Shown here in pieces: positions 1 to 7,007 of a stretch of DNA of 11,511 nucleotides (its first letter is position 1; every line of letters begins with the position of its first letter). The position numbers were made by a program, and so were the translations under genes. This DNA comes from Propionibacterium sp. (GTDB lineage: Bacteria; Actinomycetota; Actinomycetes; Propionibacteriales; Propionibacteriaceae), in NCBI GenBank assembly GCA_012719335.1, contig JAAYAO010000005.1, positions 1 to 11,511 of the forward strand, given 5' to 3'. Below the pieces are notes generated by a model. The model saw only the letters and a list, made by a program, of their open reading frames with translations, had not been told where the DNA came from and made no database searches.

Positions 1-951
1 CCAGCCGTAGATCGCCTGACAGGGGTCACCGACCGCGGTGACCGCGTGACCCAGCCCGTCCTCGACGGTCTCGCCGGAGAACAACGAGCGCAGCAGGGTG
101 GCCTGCGCCGAGGACGTGTCCTGGTACTCATCGAGCAGCACCACCGGCCACTGCCGGCGGACCGCGGCCGACACCGCCGGCACCTCCCGGGCCAGCCGGG
201 CCGCGATCGCAAGCTGGTCGCTGAACTCCACCAACCCCAGGCGTTGTTTCAGTTGCTGGTATTCGTCGACCAGGCCAGCCAGTTCGAGTCGTTCGATCGC
301 CCGCTCCCGGGCGACCCGGACGGCCTTCACCATGTCCCCGCGATACAACGGCACCGAGTCGAGCATCCGCACCCATTTGGTGGCGTGCTCGGCCAACTCC
401 CGGGTGGACACCAGGTGGGAGGTCAGCTCGTCGTCGAGCTGCAACAGGTTCTTCACCACCGAACCGGGGCTCAACCGGGAGAGGTACTCGAAGGGGCCGG
501 CGGCCCGGGCCACCACCTGATCGGCCAGCCGGTACCGGGTCGCGCCGGTGACGATCACCGGGTCGGTTTCCACTCCGAGCCGCACCCCGTGTTCGGCGAC
601 CATCCGGCCGGCGAAGGCGTCATAGGTCATCACGACCTGCTCCCCGGCCTCGTCGGCGCCGGTCAGGTCGATCACCCCGGCCTTCACCAGGGCGGTGCGC
701 ACCCGCTGGGCCAGTTCGGCGGCCGCCTTGCGGGTGAAGGTCAGGCCGAGCACGTCCTCGGGACGGGCCCGCCCGGTGCCGACCAGCCACACCACCCGGG
801 CCGCCATCACGGTGGTCTTGCCCGACCCGGCCCCGGCGATGATCACCCCCGGTTCGACCGGGGCGGTGATCGCGTCCAGTTGTTGGGTCGAGAACGGAAT
901 CTCCAGCGCATCGCAGAGCTGCTCCGGGTCGGTGAGCACACGTCGCGGCAT
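1..951 (-). CDS. adnB: AdnB-like motor-nuclease subunit (UvrD-family helicase), 3' end outside window
   Basis: This is the N-terminal 317 residues of a superfamily 1 helicase; the rest lies beyond the left edge. In order it shows a Q-motif region (FSTQQLDAI, residues 20-28), a canonical Walker A (GAGSGKTT, 40-47, Lys45), motif Ia (LTFTRKAAAEL), motif II LLDEYQD with Asp274-Glu275, and the start of motif III (GDPCQAIYGW) at the edge. AdnB of mycobacteria pairs with AdnA to unwind and resect DNA double-strand breaks in the cytoplasm; its motor is the leading one and a RecB-like nuclease follows in the C-terminal half, which cannot be seen here. The ATG shares one base with the stop of the upstream gene (TGATG), which suggests translational coupling. 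The AdnB assignment rests on gene order plus the intact motor motifs. A generic UvrD/PcrA helicase is the alternative, made unlikely by the AdnA-type neighbour. Confidence 0.88.
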   Translation of the reverse strand, partial: MPRRVLTDPEQLCDALEIPFSTQQLDAITAPVEPGVIIAGAGSGKTTVMAARVVWLVGTGRARPEDVLGLTFTRKAAAELAQRVRTALVKAGVIDLTGADEAGEQVVMTYDAFAGRMVAEHGVRLGVETDPVIVTGATRYRLADQVVARAAGPFEYLSRLSPGSVVKNLLQLDDELTSHLVSTRELAEHATKWVRMLDSVPLYRGDMVKAVRVARERAIERLELAGLVDEYQQLKQRLGLVEFSDQLAIAARLAREVPAVSAAVRRQWPVVLLDEYQDTSSAQATLLRSLFSGETVEDGLGHAVTAVGDPCQAIYGW

Positions 952-3900
952 CAGTTCACCACCGCCGTTCGGGTGTTCAGGGCCGGGCAGTCGGGTGCGA
1001 AGGCGCAGAACCGGCAGGCGCTGTTGCGGGTGGCCGGAAACTCCTCGGCCCGCAGTTGGCGGGCCGCCCGGGCCAGTTGCTGGTGGATCCAGCTCCGTTC
1101 ACTGGACGTTTCGGGGGCTCCTTCGTCGTCGGGCCACGGTCGTTCGGTGATCGAGGCCTGGGACAGCACCTTGGGGTACGGGCCTCCCTTGCCGTCCTGC
1201 ACGCGCAGGTACACCAGTTCGGCCCCGGCCACCACCGGGCTCGGCCCGACCAGGTCGGCCGCGGCCCCGGCCAGCAGGGCCGCCTGGTACACCCCGAGTT
1301 GGCTGTGTTCTCGCATCGCGTCCTTGGTCGGAAGGGATTGCCGGTCTTGAAATCGATCACGTGCAGGTGGCCGTTGCCGTCGCGTTCGATCCGGTCGATG
1401 GTGCCGACCAGGCGCACCGTGTCGTCGCTCAACAGCACCTCGACGTCGAAGGGCACCTCGGTGCCGACCACCTCGCGTCCCCGGGCCGGATGCCAGGCGA
1501 TGTAGCGTTCCAGCGCCTCGTACATCCTCGAGAGTTCCACCTCACCGAACCAGATCGCTTGCATCGGGATCTGCTGCCACACCCGGTCGATCAGCCCGGC
1601 CAGGTCGTCATGGCTCAGGTCGCGGTGGGCGGCCTCGTCCAGCACCGCGTGCACCACCGAACCGATGGTGGCCGATGACCCGACCGGTTTGTCGCCGCGG
1701 GCCTTGCGGGTCAGGAACCAGCGCCGCGGGCAGCCGAGCAGCATCTCCAGGGCACTGCCCGACAACCGCACCGGTTGCCCGGCCAGGGTGACCGGTTCGT
1801 CGGCCTCGGTGCGTGCGGCCATGCCCCACCAGCGGCTCGGGTCGGCGGCCGGGACGTGTTCGGTCAGCCCCGCCAGCCGGGCTGCGGCGGCGCTGCGCAG
1901 GCCGGGCGACAGGTCGGGGTCGAGCACCGCGCGGCGCAACTCGCCCACCATCGCGGTGAGGTTCAGCGGACGTCGCGGCCGGCCGCTGCGGTGATCGAGG
2001 TCGATGCGCAGGTCGGTCAGGAATCGGGAGGGCTGGTCACCCTCCCCCTCGGTGCCGGTGACCGCGGTGACGATCAGCCGGTCGGCGGCCCGCGAGCAGG
2101 CCAGGTGGAACAGCCGGCGTTCCTCGGCCAACAGCGAGACCGGGTCGATGCCGGGGCCGAGCCCCTCGGGGGTGAGCCGGTCGGCTTCGAGCAGGGTGCC
2201 GCGACGGCGCAGGTCGGGCCACACCCCTTCCTGCACCCCGGCGACCACCACCAGGCGCCACTGCGAGCCCTTCGCCCGATGCGCGGTGAGCAGCCGCACC
2301 GCCCCACCGCGCAGGTCGCCCTCGCGTTGGGTGTCGGCCGGGATCTGTTGGCCGGCCACCTCCTCCCCGAAATTCTCCACCCCCCGGTCGCCGGATCGCT
2401 CCTGGGAACGTCGGGCCAGGTCGAACAGGGCGACCACCGCATCCAGGTCGTGGTCGGCGGCCCGGGCCGGGTCGTCGCGGCGCAGGGCGGCTTCGGCCAA
2501 CCGGTTCGGCCAGCCGGTGCCGTTCCACAGCACCCACAGCGCCTCCTCCGCCCCGGCCCCGGCCTCGACCCGCTCCCGGGTGCGCCGCAGCAGGTCGCCG
2601 AGGGCTCGGGCCCGGTCACGTTCGCGGCCGGGTGGGCAGGCGTCGAGCAGGGTCGGGTCGACCAGGCATTCGGCCAACAGTTCGGCCGAGGGCCGCGGCA
2701 ACTGGGCCCCGGCGAACTCGACGCGTTCGGCCTCGCGCAGCATCCGGCCCAGCCGACGCACCCCCATCGCGTCCAACCCACCCAGTGGTGAGGTCAACAG
2801 GGTGCGGGCCTGATCCGGGTCGGGGGCACGTTGCCCGGCGGCGACCTCCAGCCCCAGCAGCAGCGGTTGGACGGCCGGTTCCTGGGCCAGCGGAATCTCG
2901 TCACCGGCGATCTCCACCGGGACGCCGGCCGCGACCAGGGCGCGGGCCAGCCCGGGCAGGGCGGCGCGTCCGTTGCGCACCAGCACCGCCATCTGCGACC
3001 AGCGCAGCCCGTCCTGCAGGTGGGCGTGCCGCAGCAGGTCGGCGATGTGGTCGGCCTCTGCCCCGGGGGAATCGAAGGTGAGCACCTCCACCGCACCGCG
3101 CTCCCCGACCCGTCCGGTGGCCGGTTGTTTCCAGGCCGTGACCAGGTCGTCGGGCAGGGCCCGCGGCAGCGGAATCCGGGCACTGGTCAGACATTGCGCA
3201 TCGACCAACCGCCGGGCCTGCCGGTGGTTCGTGCCCAGCACCACCATCGGTGCCCGGTGGCCGTGCACATCGGGGAAGGCCTCGGCGAAGTCCAGGGCCG
3301 CGCGGGTGTTGGCCCCGCGGAAGGCGTAGACCGACTGGTCGGGGTCGGCGAAGACGATCAGTTCGGCTCCGGTCAGCCGGGTCGGGCCGGGTTTGGTCAG
3401 CCCCCGCAGCAGCGCAATCTGGGCCGGGTCGAGGTCGTGGAAGTCGTCGACCAGCACGCAGCTGATCTCGCCGCGCAGTTGGTCGCCGATCGCCGGGTCG
3501 GCCACCAGCAGCCGGGTGCGGTGGACGAGTTCGTCGTAGTCGAGTACGCCCTCGCCGTCGAGCACGTCGAGGTATTCGGCGAAGAACTCGCCCGCCGCCA
3601 CCCATTCGCGACGGTCGGCGCGCCGTCCGGCCTCGATCAGATCCTCGGGGTCCATCGCCAACTGGCGGGCCCGGGCGAACACCGCCCGCAACTCGGCGGC
3701 GAAGGAGCGGGTGCCCACCGCGGCGGCCAGGTCGTCGGGCCAGCGGGCCACCCCGGGGTTCATCCCGGCCAGCACCTCCCGCAGCCGGAATTCCTGCTCG
3801 GGGGCGGTCAGCAGCCGCAGCTCGCGGGGGTCCTCCGGGTTGGTGAAGCGGCGCACCAGGCTGTGGCACAGGCCGTGCACGGTCATCACCGGTGGCGGCA

Positions 3901-4174
3901 CCGCGGCATCGCCGAGGCGGGACGCGATCCGGTTGCGCACCTCGTTGGCCGCCCGGCGCGAGAAGGTCAACACCAGTACCGATTCGGCCGGCGCCCCGGC
4001 CCGGATTCGGTCGACGGCGGTTTCGATCAGGGTGGTGGTGCGGCCCGTCCCGGCCGCACCGAGCACCGCCAATGGCCCACCACGGTGGGCGACCACGCGC
4101 TGTTGGTCGTCGTCGAGGGCCACCGGCGCGCCGGGCGCCGGTGGTGGGCCGAGGGTCAGGGTCGGAAGTGCCAC
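951..4174 (-). CDS. adnA: AdnA-like motor-nuclease subunit, with an apparent 1-nt frameshift near 1330
   Basis: This is a UvrD-like motor fused to a RecB-like nuclease, the partner of AdnB in double-strand-break end resection. Motor motifs: Q motif (LDDDQQRVV, about 20-28), P-loop GAAGTGRTT (39-47), motif II VDDFHD (242-247), motif III FADPDQSVYAFRGA, motif V LTAHRAKG, motif VI RRLFHLACSRAADRL. Nuclease: Cys815, SVVHAVLDE, then GTIDRI (Asp927) and VIDFKTG (Asp941, Lys943). Just after DFKTG the frame breaks. The family-like continuation (KDAMREHSQLGVYQ, with the QxxxY nuclease motif, and CRFCAFAPDC) is in another frame, ending at 951. Adding one base gives 1074 residues, close to the roughly 1045 I recall for mycobacterial AdnA. 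Read as given, the frame instead runs to a stop at 977 and loses QxxxY and three of four cysteines spaced like a nuclease 4Fe-4S site. The P-loop Arg45 and Asp244 are non-canonical. Start: GTG at 4174, the first plausible in-frame start before the Q motif; its GGAGG is unusually close. TTG at 4186 is an alternative. Confidence 0.85.
1326..1336 (-). other. Frameshift site in adnA (one base apparently missing from a C run)
   Basis: On the minus strand the sequence reads AATCCCTTCCGACCAAGGAC. Inserting one C (TTCCCGACC) gives Asn-Pro-Phe-Pro-Thr-Lys-Asp, which joins the DFKTG motif directly to the downstream KDAMREHSQLGVYQ frame. Both flanking frames look like one nuclease domain, so a single-base loss in a short homopolymer is the simplest explanation. 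The sequence cannot distinguish a true mutation from a sequencing or assembly error. Confidence 0.8.
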
Positions 4175-4206
4175 CCCTCCATGCAAGCAGAGCCCACCGA
4201 CAGGAT

Positions 4207-4236
4207 TTGCCCGAGGGATACCCCCGGGGGTATATT
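4207..4236 (+). promoter_or_regulatory. Candidate promoter of the Cys-rich protein / reductase operon
   Basis: TTGCCC (4207-4212) and TATATT (4231-4236) are separated by 18 bases and resemble a housekeeping -35/-10 pair. Transcription would start near 4243, about 20 bases before the ATG at 4265, with AAAGGA at 4253-4258 as ribosome binding site. The palindromic operator at 4218-4233 fills the spacer and overlaps the -10, so a bound repressor would exclude RNA polymerase. Inferred from sequence only. Confidence 0.6.
4218..4233. promoter_or_regulatory. CsoR/CstR-type operator, perfect palindrome
   Basis: ATACCCCCGGGGGTAT is a perfect 16-bp inverted repeat of the form TACCC-N4-GGGTA, like the G/C-tract operators known for CsoR-family repressors. 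It lies between the -35 and -10 of the rightward operon and within the 90-bp gap to the divergent adnA start. Two sites of the same form precede the CsoR-like gene at 6158-6424, which supports that protein as the one that binds here. Confidence 0.72.
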
Positions 4237-4264
4237 TCGAGCATCCCCATCGAAAGGAATCCCC

Positions 4265-4429
4265 ATGTGTCGCGCTGTTTCCTGCAAGAAGTGCGGTAAG
4301 ACCACCTGGGCCGGCTGCGGCCAGCACGTCGACCAAGTGATGCGCGGCGTTCCCGCGGCGAAGCGCTGCACCTGCGACCGCACCGCCGGCAGCCAGGGCG
4401 GCTTCTTCGCCAAGCTGCTGGGCCGCTGA
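4265..4429 (+). CDS. Small six-cysteine protein, first gene of the reductase operon (function unknown)
   Basis: This 54-residue protein begins MCRAVSCKKCGKTTWAGCG and has Cys at positions 2, 7, 10, 18, 35 and 37, plus His21. The layout is C-x4-C-x2-C, then WAGCGQHV, then CTC, ending in a basic, glycine-rich tail (GGFFAKLLGR). No signal peptide or membrane segment is visible. The ribosome binding site AAAGGA ends six bases before the ATG. I recall similar short proteins annotated as hypothetical in actinobacteria, but know no assigned function. The cysteine spacing could bind zinc, or the thiols could carry or buffer persulfide sulfur. The second idea is an inference from its place, 33 bases upstream of a persulfide-type reductase and under the same operator. 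The competing minus-strand reading frame here has no family features. Confidence 0.8.
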   Translation: MCRAVSCKKCGKTTWAGCGQHVDQVMRGVPAAKRCTCDRTAGSQGGFFAKLLGR

Positions 4430-4462
4430 CCGGAGTATTCGACAACCTGAGATCGTGGAGCA

Positions 4463-6085
4463 ATGAAGAACTATGTGATCGTCGGCGGGGTGGCCGGTGG
4501 CATGTCCGCCGCCACCCGGCTGCGCCGACTGGACGAGCAGGCCAACATCATCGTTTTCGAGCGCACCGATTATGTGTCGTTCGCCAACTGTGGCCTGCCC
4601 TACTACGTCGGCGGGGTGATCACCGACCGCGATGAATTGCTCCTGCAAACCCCCGAGAGCCTCGATCGTCGATTCGATCTCGACGTTCGGGTGGGCCACG
4701 AGGTGATCGGCATCGACCGCACCGAGCAGTCGGTGCGGGTGCGCAACCTCGCCACCGGTGAGGAGTTCGACCAGCCCTACGACGCCCTGGTGTTGTCCAC
4801 CGGCGCCGCGCCGGTGACGCCGCCGATCCCGGGCATCGAGCGCGCCCTGCGACTGCGTGACATCAACGACGTCGATGCGATGACCGCCGCCGCGGAGGCC
4901 CGTCCCGCTTCGGCGGTGGTGATCGGGGCCGGTTTCATCGGTCTGGAGGTCGCCGAGAACCTGATTTTCCGCAACATTCCCACCACCGTGGTGGAGATGG
5001 CCGACCAGGTGCTCACCCCGCTCGACCCGGAGATGGCCGCCCCGGTGGCCGACGAGTTGCGCCGCCACGACATCCGGGTGTTGACCGGCGCCGGGGTCAC
5101 CGAGATCACCGACACCGAGGTCGTGCTGGACGACGGACGCCGGCTGCCGGCCGAACTGGTCGTCGCCTCGATCGGGGTGCGCCCCGATACCCGATTGGCC
5201 GAACACGCCGGCCTGGAGATCAACGAGCGCGGCGGCATCATCGTCGACGAGCAGCAGCGCACCAGCGACCCGCTGATCTTCGCCGTGGGTGACGCGGCCA
5301 CCAAGCGGGATGCGATCGATGATTCCCAGGTGCTGGTGCCGTTGGCCCAGACGGCGAACCGGCACGGACGGCTGGTGGCCGATGTGATCACCGGCCGCGC
5401 CACCTCGAGCCTGCCGGTGCTGGGCACCGCGATCGTGAAGATCTTCGATCTGACCGCGGCCAGCACCGGGTGGAACGAGAAGCGGCTGCGGGCCGCCGGC
5501 CGGGCCTACCGGGCGATTCACACCCATCCCAGCGATCACGCCGGCTACTACCCCGGCGCCCAGCAGATGTCGCTGAAGCTGCTGGTCGATGCCGACACCG
5601 ACCTGATTCTGGGCGCCCAGGGAGTCGGGCCGTCCGGGGTCGACAAGCGCATCGACGTGATCGCCACCGCGATCCGGGGTGGCATCACCGCCTCGGGTCT
5701 GGCCGATCTCGAACTGGCCTACGCCCCACCGTTCGGGTCGGCCAAGGATCCGATCAACATGTTGGGCATGATCGCCGACAACCTGGCCCACGGGTACGCC
5801 GAGACGATCCAGTGGCACGAGTTGGCCGAGGCCCAGGCCGCCGGTGCGGTCGTGGTGGACGTGCGCACCCCCGGCGAGTTCGACCGCGGCGCGATTCCCG
5901 GCGCGATCAACATCGAGGTGGACGCGTTGCGGGAGCGCCACGGCGAGATTCCCGACGGCGACCTGATCGTGCACTGCCAGGTGGGCCTGCGCGGACACAC
6001 CGCGGCACGCCTGCTGGCCGGCCTCGGTCGTCCGGCCCGCAACCTCGACGGCGGCTACAAGACCTGGTTGGCCGGCCGGGACTGA
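4463..6085 (+). CDS. CoA-disulfide / persulfide reductase fused to rhodanese
   Basis: This is a 540-residue cytoplasmic flavoenzyme of the CoADR-rhodanese type. The N-terminal FAD fold shows VGGVAGGMSAA (7-17) and the active-site SFANCGLPYY with Cys43, the hallmark of CoA-disulfide reductases. A second Rossmann fold for NAD(P)H has GAGFIG (155-160). The dimerisation region carries HAGYYPGA. The last ~90 residues are a rhodanese domain with DVRTPGEFD and the catalytic loop HCQVGLRGH (Cys505). Known fusions (Bacillus anthracis CoADR-RHD, Shewanella Npsr) have similar length and reduce CoA disulfide or CoA persulfide and polysulfide with NAD(P)H. The start is the ATG that gives the canonical N-terminus; GTGGAG lies only two bases upstream, so translation may depend partly on the upstream gene. 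Regulation is probably by the CsoR/CstR-like protein through the operator at 4218-4233. The family is firm; the physiological substrate is inferred. Confidence 0.93.
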   Translation: MKNYVIVGGVAGGMSAATRLRRLDEQANIIVFERTDYVSFANCGLPYYVGGVITDRDELLLQTPESLDRRFDLDVRVGHEVIGIDRTEQSVRVRNLATGEEFDQPYDALVLSTGAAPVTPPIPGIERALRLRDINDVDAMTAAAEARPASAVVIGAGFIGLEVAENLIFRNIPTTVVEMADQVLTPLDPEMAAPVADELRRHDIRVLTGAGVTEITDTEVVLDDGRRLPAELVVASIGVRPDTRLAEHAGLEINERGGIIVDEQQRTSDPLIFAVGDAATKRDAIDDSQVLVPLAQTANRHGRLVADVITGRATSSLPVLGTAIVKIFDLTAASTGWNEKRLRAAGRAYRAIHTHPSDHAGYYPGAQQMSLKLLVDADTDLILGAQGVGPSGVDKRIDVIATAIRGGITASGLADLELAYAPPFGSAKDPINMLGMIADNLAHGYAETIQWHELAEAQAAGAVVVDVRTPGEFDRGAIPGAINIEVDALRERHGEIPDGDLIVHCQVGLRGHTAARLLAGLGRPARNLDGGYKTWLAGRD

Positions 6086-6098
6086 CCTGCCGACCAAC

Positions 6099-6139
6099 CC
6101 GAAAACCCCCGCATCCCGATGGGATGCGGGGGTTTTCGG
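6099..6139. terminator. Bidirectional terminator between reductase and CsoR-like gene
   Basis: A perfect 19-bp stem (6099-6117 with 6121-6139) closes on a three-base loop GAT. The stem contains CCCCCGCATCCC and is flanked by A4 on the left arm and T4 on the right arm, giving each strand an exit T-tract inside the stem base. It sits 13 bases after one stop codon and 18 bases before the convergent one, and would serve both genes. Confidence 0.9.
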
Positions 6140-6157
6140 TATCGGCCGTTCGGGCCG

Positions 6158-6424
6158 TCAGGCCATGCTCAGGAAGACCCGTTCCAGTTTCTTGGCGTCC
6201 AGCGAGTCGGTTTCGCCGTCGGATTCGACCATGCACTGCCGCAGACCCTCGGCGATGATGGAGTAACCGGCCCGGTCCAGGGCTTTGCCCACCGCGGCGA
6301 GTTGGGTGACGATGTCCTCACATTCGCGGCCCTCTTCGATCATGGTGATCACCCCGCTGAGTTGACCACGCGCCCGCTTGAGCCGGTTCAACACCGGAAC
6401 CATCTGCTCACTCGTCAGTTGCAT
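6158..6424 (-). CDS. CsoR/CstR-family repressor, probably persulfide-sensing
   Basis: This 88-residue all-helical regulator of the DUF156 / CsoR family shows LNRLKRARGQLSGV (12-25), EEGRECEDIVTQLAAV (30-45) and the C-terminal Cys64. Family members are tetramers that bind G/C-tract operators and release DNA when cysteines bind Cu(I) or are modified. Copper CsoR uses Cys-x(n)-His-x3-Cys. Here Cys35 and Cys64 are present, but the His position (60) is Gly, as expected for CstR-type sensors of persulfide and polysulfide. The ATG at 6424 gives a normal family length; longer upstream readings (to 6655) would translate the operator region and are rejected. AAGGGTGG lies about eight bases upstream. 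Likely self-regulation comes from the sites at 6447-6482. A nickel or formaldehyde (FrmR/RcnR) sensor is less likely because the N-terminal His signature is absent. Confidence 0.92.
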   Translation of the reverse strand: MQLTSEQMVPVLNRLKRARGQLSGVITMIEEGRECEDIVTQLAAVGKALDRAGYSIIAEGLRQCMVESDGETDSLDAKKLERVFLSMA

Positions 6425-6446
6425 CTCACACCACCCTTGTTCAGTC

Positions 6447-6462
6447 GTACCCCCCAGGGTAT
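6447..6462. promoter_or_regulatory. CsoR/CstR-type operator, proximal to the repressor gene
   Basis: GTACCCCCCAGGGTAT matches 13 of 16 bases of the perfect site at 4218-4233 and keeps both TACCC and GGGTA half-sites with four bases between. It ends 23 bases before the repressor ATG and overlaps an AT-richer stretch (minus strand CTAATACC) that may be part of the -10. Autoregulation is inferred. Confidence 0.68.
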
Positions 6463-6468
6463 TAGCTC

Positions 6469-6482
6469 CACCCAAAGGGGTA
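6469..6482. promoter_or_regulatory. Second, weaker CsoR/CstR-type operator
   Basis: CACCCAAAGGGGTA keeps the same TACCC-N4-GGGTA geometry with one half-site mismatch (T to C). Its centre is 21 bases from the centre of the neighbouring site, two helical turns, so two tetramers could bind the same face of DNA. Confidence 0.5.
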
Positions 6483-6617
6483 AATCCCGGCTCACGGTAC
6501 CGATAAAAGTCGACTTCGAGCGGGAACCGGTGGTGAACGACCCATGAGGTGTGCAAGGGTTGAGCTGCTGTCACCGACCGACGACGTGGAAAGGCTGCGA
6601 TCGGACGAAGGTGAGGG

Positions 6618-6645
6618 TCACGACCCAACAGCAGGGCTGTCGTGA
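6618..6645 (+). other. Stem-loop in the cold-shock gene leader
   Basis: TCACGA (6618-6623) can pair with TCGTGA (6640-6645), and an inner CAGC (6629-6632) with GCTG (6636-6639). It lies 21 bases before the AGGAG ribosome binding site of the csp gene. Cold-shock mRNAs often have long structured leaders that change fold with temperature. Whether this one does is unknown, and the transcription start is not evident. Confidence 0.35.
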
Positions 6646-6677
6646 GTTGCGGCACCCAGCAAAGCTAGGAGAAGTAC

Positions 6678-6881
6678 ATGGCGCAGGGAACCGTCAAGTG
6701 GTTCAATGCCGAAAAGGGTTACGGGTTCATCGCCGTTGACGGTGGCGGCCCGGATGTTTTCGTCCACTACAGTGCAATCGATTCCTCCGGTTTCCGGACC
6801 CTCGAAGAGGGCCAGCGGGTCGAGTTCGACACCACCCAGGGACCGAAGGGCCCCCAGGCCGATCAGGTTCGCCCCATCTGA
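6678..6881 (+). CDS. Cold-shock domain protein (CspA family)
   Basis: This 67-residue single cold-shock domain begins [21 protein letters not shown]1 (KGYGFI, about 14-19) and RNP2 (VFVHYSAI, about 27-34) are both intact, giving the five-stranded beta barrel that binds single-stranded RNA and DNA and melts mRNA structure. Length and ending (QADQVRPI) are typical of actinobacterial CspA. AGGAG (6667-6671) sits six bases before the ATG. The gene is alone on its strand, with about 250 bases of non-coding DNA back to the divergent CsoR-like gene, of which part is likely a long leader. Family assignment is secure; cold-inducible versus constitutive role cannot be told. Confidence 0.96.
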   Translation: MAQGTVKWFNAEKGYGFIAVDGGGPDVFVHYSAIDSSGFRTLEEGQRVEFDTTQGPKGPQADQVRPI

Positions 6882-6939
6882 GTTTTTCACCACCCCGCCG
6901 GCACGGTTTCCAGCCAGGGCCGTGATCGGTGGTTTCACC

Positions 6940-6984
6940 CCGAAGGGCGTGACCCGGGCACTCTGCCCGCGTCACGCCCTTCGG
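6940..6984. terminator. Bidirectional hairpin terminator between csp and moeB
   Basis: CCGAAGGGCGTGAC (6940-6953) pairs over 14 bp with 6971-6984, and an inner CGGGC/GCCCG stem (6955-6959 with 6965-6969) extends it around a five-base loop. It lies between two convergent genes, 58 bases after the csp stop and 23 bases before the moeB stop. A clear U-tract is missing, common for actinobacterial terminators. Confidence 0.75.
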
Positions 6985-7007
6985 CGTTCCCGGTGTGCGG
7001 CGGCGCC

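Noticed and set aside
46..1350. 434-residue plus-strand open frame opposite adnA/adnB
   Set aside because: It is antisense to clear helicase and nuclease motifs, is Arg/Gly/His/Pro-rich low-complexity translation, and has no domain features; long antisense frames are common in high-GC DNA.
2831..4264. Plus-strand open frame running into the Cys-rich protein
   Set aside because: The part before 4265 is the complement of adnA and crosses the promoter/operator. Only the segment from the ATG with its own ribosome binding site is credible.
4156..4413. 85-residue minus-strand frame over the Cys-rich gene
   Set aside because: It lacks a recognisable motif and overlaps the promoter and operator; the plus-strand frame has the ribosome binding site and cysteine pattern.
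4175..6097. Extension of the adnA frame upstream to 6097
   Set aside because: It is antisense to the CoADR-rhodanese gene and crosses the operator; helicase similarity begins only after the GTG at 4174.
6158..6424. Copper-sensing CsoR with copper export genes
   Set aside because: The copper-ligand His is Gly and no copper ATPase or chaperone gene is in the window; the neighbours are sulfur enzymes.
6425..6655. N-terminal extension of the CsoR-like protein
   Set aside because: It would translate the operator sites and csp leader; the family length is met by the ATG at 6424.
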